DNA of 64,000 nt, taken from NCBI RefSeq assembly GCF_009728145.1, contig NZ_WOCA01000006.1, positions 169,636 to 233,635 on the forward strand. The letters are read 5' to 3'. Below, in pieces: positions 55,127 through 64,000 of this stretch (positions within the stretch are counted from its first letter, which is position 1; each line of letters begins with the position of its first letter). The stretch is from Ornithinibacillus caprae (GTDB lineage Bacteria; Bacillota; Bacilli; Bacillales; Amphibacillaceae). The position numbers and the translations under genes were made by a program. The notes beneath the pieces are model-generated. The model did not search any database. It saw only the letters and a program-made list of their open reading frames with translations, and was not told the DNA's origin.

Positions 55127-56983
55127 ATGACAAAGACAAGTTTAACAAAGTGGTTATTTGCTCTAATGCTTGCAATGGTGCTAGTATTAGCGGCATGTAG
55201 CGGCGAGACTGGCAGTGAAGATCCTGGTGATGATGAGGATACAGAAGAGCCTGCTGATAACGAGGAAGGAACTGAAGAAGAAGAAGAAGAAGAGCCGGCT
55301 GAAGATGATGGGTTGTTCTCTATCGATGATTTCAGCATGGACAAAACAAACCAAGGTGAAGCTATTGATGGTGGATCAATTACTTTTGGTTTAGTTTCTG
55401 ATACTGTATTTGAAGGTACATTAAACTTTAATTTCTATTCTGGCAACCCTGACTATGAAGTAATTGCATGGTTTGATGAGCCGCTATTGTATACAGATGA
55501 AAACTATACGTATACAAATGAAGGACCTGCATCATACGAAATTTCTGATGATGGTCTAACATTTACACTTACAATTAAAGATGGTGTGAACTGGCATGAT
55601 GGAGAGCCTGTAACTGCAGAAGACTGGGCTTTCGCATATGAAGTAATTGGTCACCCAGATTATGACGGTGTGCGATATACTTCTGATTTCGCAAATGTTG
55701 TAGGTATGGAAGAATACCATAATGGAGAAGCAGATTCTATTTCTGGTATTGAAATTGTGGATGAAAAAACATTGAAAATTACACATCATGAAACTGGCCC
55801 ATCTATGGTAACTGGTGGTATTTGGTCTTATGCATTAGCAAAGCATATCTTCGAGGATATTCCAGTAGCTGATATGTCTTCTTCTGATGCAGTCCGTAAA
55901 AACCCAATTGGTATGGGACCATATAAAGTAGATAGCATTGTTCCTGGTGAGTCTGTAGTATATAAGAAGAACGAAGACTACTGGCGTGGAGAACCAAAAC
56001 TTGATGAAGTTGTACTTAAAGTTGTTGCTCCAGAAACTGTAGTAAATGAATTAGAAACTGGTGGCGTTGATTTAGTTAACAGTTTCCCAGTTGATCAATT
56101 CCCAGATAATGCTGACTTGTCTAATGTTGAATATTTAGGAATGATTGACAATGCATATACGTACATTGGATTCAAATTAGGTCATTGGGATGCAGATGCT
56201 GGGGAAGTTGTAATGGATCCAGACGCTAAAATGGCTGATGTAAACTTACGTAAAGCTATGTGGCATGCGGTTGATAATGATGCAGTTGGTAATGAGTTCT
56301 ATAATGGATTACGTTGGAACGCAACTACGTTAATTATCCCGTTCTTCCCTGACTATCATGATGAAACAATTGAAACACCAACATTTGATCCAGATGAGGC
56401 TAACCGTCTTCTAGATGAAGCTGGTTATGCTGATGTTGATGGTGATGGAATTCGTGAAGACAAAGATGGTGAGGAGTTAACAATTAACTTCGCTTCCATG
56501 TCTGGTGGAGATACTGCAGAACCATTAGCCCAATACTATATCCAATCTTGGAAAAACGTTGGACTAAATGTTGAACTTGTAGATGGTCGTCTATTAGAAT
56601 TCAATACATTCTACGATCGTGTTGAAGCGGACGATCCTGGAATTGATATTTACCAAGGTGCTTGGGGTACAGGAACTGATGTAAACCCAGACGGTCTATA
56701 TGGACGTACTGCTTCATTTAACTACCCACGTTATGCTAGCGAAGAAAATGATCGCTTACTAAAAGAGGGTAACTCTGAGGCTGCACTTGATGTAGAATAC
56801 CGTCAAGATGTTTACAAAGAATGGCAACAATTAATGGTAGACGAAATCCCAGTATTCCCAACATTATATCGCTCTGTGTTAATGCCGGTAAATAACCGTG
56901 TTCTAAATTACACAATAGCACCAGGTGAATATATTCGTCATGAAATCGCTGTAAGTGAAGAAGAACCACTTGTAGCTGAGTAA
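55127..56983 (+). CDS. oppA: Peptide-binding lipoprotein OppA-like (system 3)
   Basis: A 618-residue binding lipoprotein (LVLAAC, Cys24). A very acidic linker with a run of seven Glu separates the anchor from the SBP_bac_5 domain; WHDGEPVTAEDWAFAYEVIG and FYDRVEADDPGIDIYQGAWG match its paralogue. The sequence differs more between the two binding proteins than between the ATPases, mostly in the linker and C-terminal third, which fits changed ligand range after duplication. Last gene of opp3. Confidence 0.9.
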   Translation: MTKTSLTKWLFALMLAMVLVLAACSGETGSEDPGDDEDTEEPADNEEGTEEEEEEEPAEDDGLFSIDDFSMDKTNQGEAIDGGSITFGLVSDTVFEGTLNFNFYSGNPDYEVIAWFDEPLLYTDENYTYTNEGPASYEISDDGLTFTLTIKDGVNWHDGEPVTAEDWAFAYEVIGHPDYDGVRYTSDFANVVGMEEYHNGEADSISGIEIVDEKTLKITHHETGPSMVTGGIWSYALAKHIFEDIPVADMSSSDAVRKNPIGMGPYKVDSIVPGESVVYKKNEDYWRGEPKLDEVVLKVVAPETVVNELETGGVDLVNSFPVDQFPDNADLSNVEYLGMIDNAYTYIGFKLGHWDADAGEVVMDPDAKMADVNLRKAMWHAVDNDAVGNEFYNGLRWNATTLIIPFFPDYHDETIETPTFDPDEANRLLDEAGYADVDGDGIREDKDGEELTINFASMSGGDTAEPLAQYYIQSWKNVGLNVELVDGRLLEFNTFYDRVEADDPGIDIYQGAWGTGTDVNPDGLYGRTASFNYPRYASEENDRLLKEGNSEAALDVEYRQDVYKEWQQLMVDEIPVFPTLYRSVLMPVNNRVLNYTIAPGEYIRHEIAVSEEEPLVAE

Positions 56984-56997
56984 TAATAAACTTTCAG

Positions 56998-57031
56998 AAG
57001 AAGGAGCTCTTAGGAGCTCCTTCTTTTTTTG
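56998..57031 (+). terminator. Terminator of opp3
   Basis: AGAAGGAGCTC/GAGCTCCTTCT and a T run. Confidence 0.9.
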
Positions 57032-57446
57032 GCAAAAAAGAAAGGAAGCGTTCTTTTCTTGCGTTAGTCCAATTAACTCTTTTGCATAAAAGCTTGGTAA
57101 AGGACAAATTTTTAAATGAAACGAAAATCACTTGGACAAATCTAGACTTACCAAAAGCTCCGATAAGAAATTCTTCTAGGTGTTAAAATTCTTTATGATT
57201 GATCAGTAACAAATGTTTCCAAATTCAAAAACCACCCGTTCGGACTGGTCGCTTCTATTTCTAAACTACAAGATTAATAGGTATTATGGGCTAGATCTGT
57301 TACTTTTGTCACAAATCTATTATTTTTGTAATAAAACCTAGTAGTTCTGGCAATCCTTGTAATGGACTTTTAAAAGTCTTGTAACCGCATTGCTCCTATT
57401 TATATGGTAGGATTGGCAATGTCGGAAATTTAAGGAGGGACTACTT
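57032..57446. other. Gap upstream of yocH-like gene
   Basis: No gene is seen. Two imperfect 20-base direct repeats start ATCTGTTACTTTTGTCA (57295) and ATCTATTATTTTTGTAA (57317). A perfect palindrome GACTTTTAAAAGTC lies at 57365-57378 between two TGTAA motifs, reminiscent of but not matching a WalR site (which needs a five-base gap). Confidence 0.45.
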
Positions 57447-58175
57447 ATGAAGAAGTTAGTAGCTGTACTTGCTTCAAGTGTTATGTTAGCGAGTGCTTCA
57501 GTAATGAATGTTTCCGCAGCAGATTATGAAGTAGAAAAAGGAGATAGTCTTTGGAAGATTGCTCAAGACTACAATACTACAGTAGATAACCTAATTGATA
57601 TAAACGAACTAGATGAATCGATTATCTTCCCAAAACAAAAACTATTGATCTATAAAAAATATCTAGTACAAAAAGGTGATACCTTATACGCAATTGCAAA
57701 AGATCATGACGTTTCTGTGGAGGATTTGAAGAAATGGAATGAATTGAAATCCGATTTGATTCTAATTGGACAAGAGTTATCGATTAAGGATTCTGTTAAT
57801 GATAATGAAGAACAATCGGTAGCTACAGTTTCTACTAAATCACAGGAGGTAGATTCTGAAGAAGAACAGGAACCTCAAGGTGAAACTATTTCAGTATCAG
57901 CCACTGCATATACTGCCAAATGTGACGGTTGTACAGGTATAACGTATACAGGAGTTGACTTGAACAATAATCCAGATGCAAAAGTCATTGCTGTTGATCC
58001 AAATGTAATACCACTAGGGTCAGAAGTATATGTTGAAGGATATGGATACGCTATTGCTGCGGATATCGGAAGTGCGATTAAAGGTAATAAAATTGATATT
58101 CATTTACCTACTAAATCAGAAGCACTTGACTGGGGTGTAAGAACAGTAGACGTTACAATTATTGATAAGAAATAA
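57447..58175 (+). CDS. yocH: LysM-3D cell-wall protein, YocH-like
   Basis: A 242-residue secreted wall protein. Signal peptide (cut near VSAA-DY, about residue 25), two LysM repeats (YEVEKGDSLWKIAQDYNTTV and YLVQKGDTLYAIAKDHDVSV) that bind peptidoglycan, an acidic Ser/Glu linker, then a C-terminal 3D domain with the three marker aspartates (IAVDPNVIPLG, AIAADIGSA, KIDIHLP). YocH of B. subtilis is a WalR-controlled muralytic enzyme. GGAGGG precedes ATG. It stands alone with its own terminator. Confidence 0.92.
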   Translation: MKKLVAVLASSVMLASASVMNVSAADYEVEKGDSLWKIAQDYNTTVDNLIDINELDESIIFPKQKLLIYKKYLVQKGDTLYAIAKDHDVSVEDLKKWNELKSDLILIGQELSIKDSVNDNEEQSVATVSTKSQEVDSEEEQEPQGETISVSATAYTAKCDGCTGITYTGVDLNNNPDAKVIAVDPNVIPLGSEVYVEGYGYAIAADIGSAIKGNKIDIHLPTKSEALDWGVRTVDVTIIDKK

Positions 58176-58185
58176 GGATTTAGAA

Positions 58186-58216
58186 AAGGAAGTATCTGTC
58201 ATGATACTTTCTTTTT
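58186..58216 (+). terminator. Terminator of yocH-like gene
   Basis: AAAGGAAGTATC, loop TGTCAT, GATACTTTCTTT and T run. Confidence 0.85.
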
Positions 58217-58418
58217 TTGTCTAATTCACAATTTGTTATCTAATACGAAAAAAAAAGAACCAGAATCCGCTCTGCTAAATTACTGCTAATTACTTGGATT
58301 CTCGCTCCTTATTCTAAATAACAATCATTTGAAGCATAACCTGGATTTTAATCCAAAATCCATTCAACTTCAAATTATATATCATTATAGTCAAAAATAC
58401 ATAAGGAAAATATATTTA

Positions 58419-58547
58419 CTAGTATTGTGTATTAGTAGATTGAGAGCTTGGATCAACTATCTCATTTTCATTAGAGTCCTGCACGACCCCAACAATGCTA
58501 AAACCTAAAATTAACATCATAAACAAAGCAATTAATACTTTCTTCAT
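58419..58547 (-). CDS. 42-residue secreted peptide precursor
   Basis: A small gene not caught by length filters. GGAGG sits 9 bases before ATG 58547. The product starts MKKVLIALFMMLILGFSIVG, a clear Sec signal, and continues with a short polar, acidic part ending SQSTNTQY. On the minus strand TGGTCA and TATACT with a 17-base gap lie upstream. Size and plan resemble Phr-type or other exported signalling peptides, but no Rap/NprR-type receptor gene is in the window and no known peptide is recognised. It could also be a small membrane protein. Confidence 0.6.
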   Translation of the reverse strand: MKKVLIALFMMLILGFSIVGVVQDSNENEIVDPSSQSTNTQY

Positions 58548-58906
58548 ATTAAACTGCCTCCATAAGAAAAATTTCAACACAACTTAGTATAATAAAATTT
58601 TACAGTTATGACCATCCTTTTTCATAACAAAATACAGGCAAATCTTACAATATTGTCATACCGATTCCAATAAATGAAGAATTTACTAATCCATCACTAT
58701 TTTCTTCAACATAACTTGCATGTTTTTTCGCTAATAATGAATACTAAAATTAAGGAACATTGTTTAATGTATATGTGTATACTCATAGTAAACATTTACA
58801 CCAGTTTATGTTAAACTGGTATTAAATTAAGGCTTCAGTTACGGTTTTGTACACATGAGAAGAACAAATGTATATGAAGCGCTTACATATTAGAGGAGGT
58901 TGTAAT
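58548..58906. other. Divergent regulatory gap between small peptide gene and kbl
   Basis: It holds the small gene's promoter on minus and the kbl control region on plus. A perfect 9-base-arm palindrome ACCAGTTTA-TGT-TAAACTGGT (58800-58820) lies downstream of a TATACT -10 candidate (58778-58783) and could be an operator or a leader hairpin for kbl/tdh. Confidence 0.5.
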
Positions 58907-60097
58907 ATGTCCAGTAAAGTGTTGGATGAATTCTTAAATGAAAATATTGCAGATTTAAAAGATCGTGGACTATATAATGAGATAGACCCTGTTGAAGGAG
59001 CAAATGGTCCTAAAATTCAAATTGATGGGAAAGAGCTAATCAATCTCTCATCAAATAACTATCTTGGCCTGTCTACCGACGATAGACTGAAAAAGATAGC
59101 GAAACAAGCAGTTGATACGCATGGTGTTGGAGCGGGAGCAGTGCGTACAATTAACGGTACGTTAGATCTTCATATTGAGTTAGAAAAAAGACTAGCAGAA
59201 TTTAAAGGAACAGAGGCAGTAATATCCTATCAATCAGGATTCAACTGTAATATGGCAGCTATTTCTGCGGTCATGGATAAAAACGATGCAATTCTTTCCG
59301 ATCAATTAAATCACGCATCGATTATTGATGGTTGCCGTTTATCAAAAGCAAAGATTATCCCATTTAATCATTCCGATATGGATGACCTTCGCAAAAAAGC
59401 GAAAGAAGCAGTAGAGTCTGGGCAATATAACAAAATTATGGTAATTACTGACGGTGTGTTCTCCATGGATGGAGATGTAGCAAACTTACCAGAAATTGTA
59501 GAAATTGCAGAGGAATTTGATTTAATAACGTATGTTGATGATGCACATGGTTCTGGTGTTTTAGGGAAAGGTGCTGGAACAGTCAAACACTTCGGATTAC
59601 AAGATAAAATTGATTTTCAAATGGGAACACTATCTAAAGCAATTGGTGTCATTGGTGGATATGTTGCAGGTAAAGCGAATTTAATTGATTGGTTAAAAGT
59701 ACGTTCACGTCCATTCTTATTTTCTACAGCCGTATCTCCCGCAGATGCTGCTGCAAGTAAAAGAGCAATCGAAATCTTGATGGAAAGCACGGAATTACAT
59801 GATCGACTATGGGAAAATGGAAATTACCTAAAGGAAGGCTTAAAGAAATTAGGTTTTGATATTGGTGATAGTGAGACTCCTATTACACCTTGTATTATTG
59901 GTGATGAGAAAGATGCGCAACAATTTAGTAAGCGTCTTTATGAAGAAGGCGTATATGCTAAATCTATCGTATTCCCAACGGTACCAAGAGGAACTGGTCG
60001 TGTAAGAAATATGCCTACAGCTGCACATACGAAAGAGATGCTTGATGAAGCAATCGCAGCATATGAAAAAGTTGGTAAGGAAATGGGATTAATTTAA
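58907..60097 (+). CDS. kbl: Glycine C-acetyltransferase (2-amino-3-ketobutyrate CoA ligase)
   Basis: A 396-residue PLP enzyme that splits 2-amino-3-ketobutyrate with CoA into glycine and acetyl-CoA. The PLP lysine is in [26 protein letters not shown] and [11 protein letters not shown] are typical of the alpha-oxoamine synthases. ATG 58907 follows AGAGGAGGT; longer in-frame starts have no site. Threonine dehydrogenase follows 40 bases on, which makes Kbl far more likely than the related BioF or ALA synthase. Confidence 0.93.
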   Translation: MSSKVLDEFLNENIADLKDRGLYNEIDPVEGANGPKIQIDGKELINLSSNNYLGLSTDDRLKKIAKQAVDTHGVGAGAVRTINGTLDLHIELEKRLAEFKGTEAVISYQSGFNCNMAAISAVMDKNDAILSDQLNHASIIDGCRLSKAKIIPFNHSDMDDLRKKAKEAVESGQYNKIMVITDGVFSMDGDVANLPEIVEIAEEFDLITYVDDAHGSGVLGKGAGTVKHFGLQDKIDFQMGTLSKAIGVIGGYVAGKANLIDWLKVRSRPFLFSTAVSPADAAASKRAIEILMESTELHDRLWENGNYLKEGLKKLGFDIGDSETPITPCIIGDEKDAQQFSKRLYEEGVYAKSIVFPTVPRGTGRVRNMPTAAHTKEMLDEAIAAYEKVGKEMGLI

Positions 60098-60137
60098 GAA
60101 TATATAGACAAAGCATAAAGCATAGAGAGGGAATAAC

Positions 60138-61094
60138 ATGAAAAAAATACTTGTTACTGGTGCTCTTGGCCAAATTGGATCAGAGCTAGTTACGAAACTT
60201 CGTGAAATATATGGTACATCAAATGTTATTGGTTCGGATATACGAAAAATTGATGGTATAGATGATGAAGGACCGTTTGAAATTATAGATGTTACAGATG
60301 CTGACCGATTATATGATGTTGCCAAAGAACATAAAGTGGATACCATTATGCATCTTGCAGCACTTTTATCTGCAACAGCGGAAAAAGCACCTAAAAAAGC
60401 TTGGGACATCAATATGGGTGGCCTAGTCAATGCATTAGAAGTTGCTCGAGAACTAGATCTTCAGTTCTTTACTCCAAGTTCAATTGGTGCGTTTGGACCA
60501 TCAACACCAAAGGATAATACACCGCAAGATACATTACAGCGACCAACGACAATGTATGGTGTTAATAAAGTATCTGGAGAGTTACTGTGTGATTATTACT
60601 TTCAGCGTTTTGGAGTAGACACAAGAGGAGTTCGCTATCCAGGGTTAATTTCGTATGTTGCACCTCCTGGTGGGGGAACTACGGATTATGCTGTAGAAAT
60701 ATATTATGAAGCGGTTAAAAACAAAGCATACACCTCTTATATTGGTGAAGGCACGTATATGGATATGATGTTCATGCCGGATGCATTAAATGCAATTGTA
60801 CAACTTATGGAGGCAGATCCTAGTAAATTGGAGCATCGTAATGCGTTTAATATTACAGCGATTTCAGCAGCTCCTGAAGATTTCGCTAAGGCGATTAAAA
60901 AGCATATACCTGATTTCAAATTATCATATGATGTTGATCCCGTGAGACAAAAAATAGCTGATAGCTGGCCAAACAGTATTGATTCGTCGTCAGCTGCAAA
61001 AGAGTGGGGATTTAAGGCGGAGTATGATCTTGATAAAATGACCAAGGTTATGCTTGAAAAAGTTGAGGAAAAGCTAGCATTGAAAAATATGTAG
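60138..61094 (+). CDS. tdh: L-threonine 3-dehydrogenase, SDR type
   Basis: A 318-residue NAD-dependent epimerase-fold enzyme. The Rossmann motif [10 protein letters not shown] is at the N-terminus, catalytic Thr/Ser in [10 protein letters not shown] and YxxxK in YGVNK. It oxidises threonine to 2-amino-3-ketobutyrate, which Kbl then cleaves. This short-chain form differs from the zinc-dependent E. coli Tdh. GAGGGAA precedes ATG; it is followed by a terminator at 61155-61188. Confidence 0.9.
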   Translation: MKKILVTGALGQIGSELVTKLREIYGTSNVIGSDIRKIDGIDDEGPFEIIDVTDADRLYDVAKEHKVDTIMHLAALLSATAEKAPKKAWDINMGGLVNALEVARELDLQFFTPSSIGAFGPSTPKDNTPQDTLQRPTTMYGVNKVSGELLCDYYFQRFGVDTRGVRYPGLISYVAPPGGGTTDYAVEIYYEAVKNKAYTSYIGEGTYMDMMFMPDALNAIVQLMEADPSKLEHRNAFNITAISAAPEDFAKAIKKHIPDFKLSYDVDPVRQKIADSWPNSIDSSSAAKEWGFKAEYDLDKMTKVMLEKVEEKLALKNM

Positions 61095-61154
61095 TTGGCA
61101 GTAAGCCCTTTACGGAATAAAAATCACTTTATAGAAAAAACATATTATAATTAG

Positions 61155-61188
61155 AAGACCAAATCATTACGATGATTTGGTCTTTATT
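61155..61188 (+). terminator. Terminator of kbl-tdh
   Basis: AAGACCAAATCAT, loop TACG, ATGATTTGGTCTT, then TATT. Confidence 0.82.
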
Positions 61189-61207
61189 AATAGCTTCGGT
61201 AAATCAT

Positions 61208-61236
61208 AAAAAAACCCCCCAATAAAAGGGGAGTTC
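61208..61236 (-). terminator. Terminator of ABC-F gene
   Basis: On the minus strand AACTCCCC, loop TTTTATT, GGGGGGTT and a run of T. Confidence 0.82.
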
Positions 61237-61243
61237 ACTCTAC

Positions 61244-62893
<1,650 letters not shown>

Positions 62894-63067
62894 TCATCAT
62901 CAACGTTAGCTTACGTGATTTATAGGCTTTCGTCAATCATTTAACGGGTTTTGGGGGTGAAGTACAGATATTTCGGACACTTTTTGTAAATTTACTCATA
63001 AATTAATTTAAAATATAAAAAATAACCTTGTTTATTTCTTGATTTTTCGGTAAAGTTTTGAATATGG

Positions 63068-63073
63068 TATTAT
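63068..63073 (+). promoter_or_regulatory. Extended -10 promoter candidate for NlpC/P60-like gene
   Basis: TGG immediately before TATTAT gives an extended -10; the -35 region is poor. It lies 44 bases upstream of the ATG. Confidence 0.45.
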
Positions 63074-63116
63074 TTATATTTATAGGTAAGTGGGGAATCG
63101 AGTGAGGGGGATTTTT

Positions 63117-63743
63117 ATGAGAGAAAGAACAATATATTTTCTCTTTTCGGATACAGGGACATATCTATCAAGAGCCATAAACTACTGTACAAAACAATCT
63201 CTTAATCATGTATCCATAGGTTTTGATGCAGAATTAAATGAAGTATATAGTTTTGGACGAATCAATCCAAGAAATCCTTTTAGTGGGGGATTTGTTAGGG
63301 AAGATATCCGTGGTGAATTTCTTAAACAGGCTAATTGTATGATCTACTCTTTCCAACTTACAGAAGAAGATTATCATAAAATACGCTCTAATATTCGAGA
63401 AATAGAAAAAGAATCACAAAATTATAAATATAACTTTTTAGGATTATTTGGTGTACTACTCCAAATAGAAATAAATAGAGAGAACGCATTGTTTTGTTCA
63501 CAGTTTGTTGCAACTGTATTACAAGATTGTAAGGATTTTCGTTTGAATAAGCCAATCTGTTTTGTAACTCCTGCAGATATACGGGATCAGATAGGGCTAC
63601 AATTAATTTATTCTGGGAAACTAGGAGATTATCCTGACCAATTACAAAAAGAGCAAGAATCACTATCGAATAAACCACTAGTCACAAAGCAATCATTATT
63701 TTTATTAGTATCAAAGAAAGTAAAACAGTATGTTTTTCGTTAA
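63117..63743 (+). CDS. Permuted NlpC/P60-like (YiiX-type) hydrolase
   Basis: A 208-residue protein with the circularly permuted papain-like pattern: His in LNHVSIGFD near residue 36 and Cys in LFCSQFVATVL near residue 128, the order seen in YiiX/YebB proteins. No signal peptide. Such enzymes hydrolyse or transfer peptides or lipids; the substrate is unknown. ATG 63117 follows GAGGGGGA by about 6 bases, better than the in-frame start at 63090. Confidence 0.75.
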   Translation: MRERTIYFLFSDTGTYLSRAINYCTKQSLNHVSIGFDAELNEVYSFGRINPRNPFSGGFVREDIRGEFLKQANCMIYSFQLTEEDYHKIRSNIREIEKESQNYKYNFLGLFGVLLQIEINRENALFCSQFVATVLQDCKDFRLNKPICFVTPADIRDQIGLQLIYSGKLGDYPDQLQKEQESLSNKPLVTKQSLFLLVSKKVKQYVFR

Positions 63744-63816
63744 AACTAGCCAGTTAAACCTTTTATGATAGATTGCTAAAGTTGCGAAATACAGTACAAG
63801 AAAATTATTAGCCAAA

Positions 63817-63840
63817 AATGCCGTGGAGATCCACGGCATT
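63817..63840 (+). terminator. Palindromic stem without T run
   Basis: Perfect 11-base arms AATGCCGTGGA/TCCACGGCATT with two bases between. It sits where the terminator of the NlpC/P60-like gene is expected, but CAGGCTGTCG follows instead of a T run, suggesting an insertion right at its 3' edge. Confidence 0.6.
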
Positions 63841-64000
63841 CAGGCTGTCGAAAAACCCTCGACAGCCTGTTTTTATTTAGAATACTTTAACAATTCACCG
63901 CGTTAATTTGTTATAATATAAGTAACAATACAAGGCGGTGGTAACTGTGTTTCATACTAGAAATAATACTCAAAATGAAGTGGAATTTGTAAGTATAGAA
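63841..64000 (+). mobile_element. Left end of an IS1182-like insertion sequence (truncated by window)
   Basis: The end begins CAGGCTGTCGAAAAA, matching the AGGCTGTCGA-type ends I associate with Bacillaceae IS1182 elements from memory. It then forms hairpin CAGGCTGTCGA/TCGACAGCCTG plus a T run (63841-63878), which would stop outside transcription from entering. A TATAAT (63912-63917) and the transposase start follow. The right end is outside the window. Confidence 0.6.
63947..64000 (+). CDS. IS1182-family transposase, N-terminal fragment
   Basis: GTG start 8 bases after AAGGCGG. Only 18 codons are in the window: MFHTRNNTQNEVEFVSIE. This matches the usual start of IS1182-group DDE transposases, in which EFVSIE or EMVSIE leads into a DLVPQDHLLR-type segment. 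The rest lies beyond the window, so integrity cannot be judged. Confidence 0.6.
   Translation, partial: MFHTRNNTQNEVEFVSIE

Noticed and set aside
58261..58310. AGAATCC ... GGATTCT pairing as riboswitch or terminator
   Set aside because: The arms are far apart with a loose interior and no conserved aptamer features; not enough to call.

Overview
The window looks like a chromosome segment from a low-GC, endospore-former-type Firmicute in the Bacillaceae, most like the Oceanobacillus/Virgibacillus group. The reasons are strong AAGGAGG-type ribosome sites, common TTG/GTG starts, many close relatives of Bacillus subtilis genes (paiAB, yhaQP, ykpA, yocH, ypuA, DUF1450, ridA), and acidic lipoprotein linkers. 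No rRNA, tRNA or CRISPR array was seen. The genus call is inference.

Layout. 0-8 kb: MarR regulator with paiAB, a yhaQP-type ABC exporter, and a five-gene GntR/ABC/M23-peptidase operon read leftwards from a strong promoter with an operator over its -10. 8-14 kb: DoxX protein, PH-domain protein, a lipoprotein Cu/Zn superoxide dismutase with all metal ligands, then a small secreted protein with a MacB-like ABC exporter whose permease gene is frameshifted. 13.8-18.4 kb: a DeoR-controlled acid-sugar operon (DUF1537 kinase, PdxA2, GntP permease). 18.5-19.2 kb: a type I toxin-antitoxin locus with a LexA-like box, then a tadC remnant. 19-33 kb: MFS and MATE transporters, a SNF2 helicase, a repeat-rich gap, a multidomain regulator, an acyl-CoA ligase, a cluster of DnaA boxes, a lysozyme-like protein, glycerate kinase, RidA and an iron alcohol dehydrogenase.

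33-57 kb is dominated by peptide uptake. One Opp/Dpp system has its binding-protein gene divergent from the other four genes. Two further complete systems (order D-F-B-C-A) are tandem paralogues, and both carry a two-hairpin leader before the binding-protein gene. 57-64 kb: a LysM/3D wall protein, a 42-residue secreted peptide missed by ordinary ORF cut-offs, the threonine-to-glycine pair tdh/kbl, a YkpA-type ABC-F protein, a permuted NlpC/P60-like protein, and the left end of an IS1182-like insertion sequence next to a terminator hairpin.

The most interesting unexplained structure is the compact toxin/antisense locus with a LexA-like operator (18.57-18.92 kb). Next are the DnaA-box cluster (29.76-29.91 kb), the paired oppA leader structures (48.26-48.33 and 55.01-55.09 kb) and the secreted-protein/ABC module with its shifted frame (9.9-13.6 kb).
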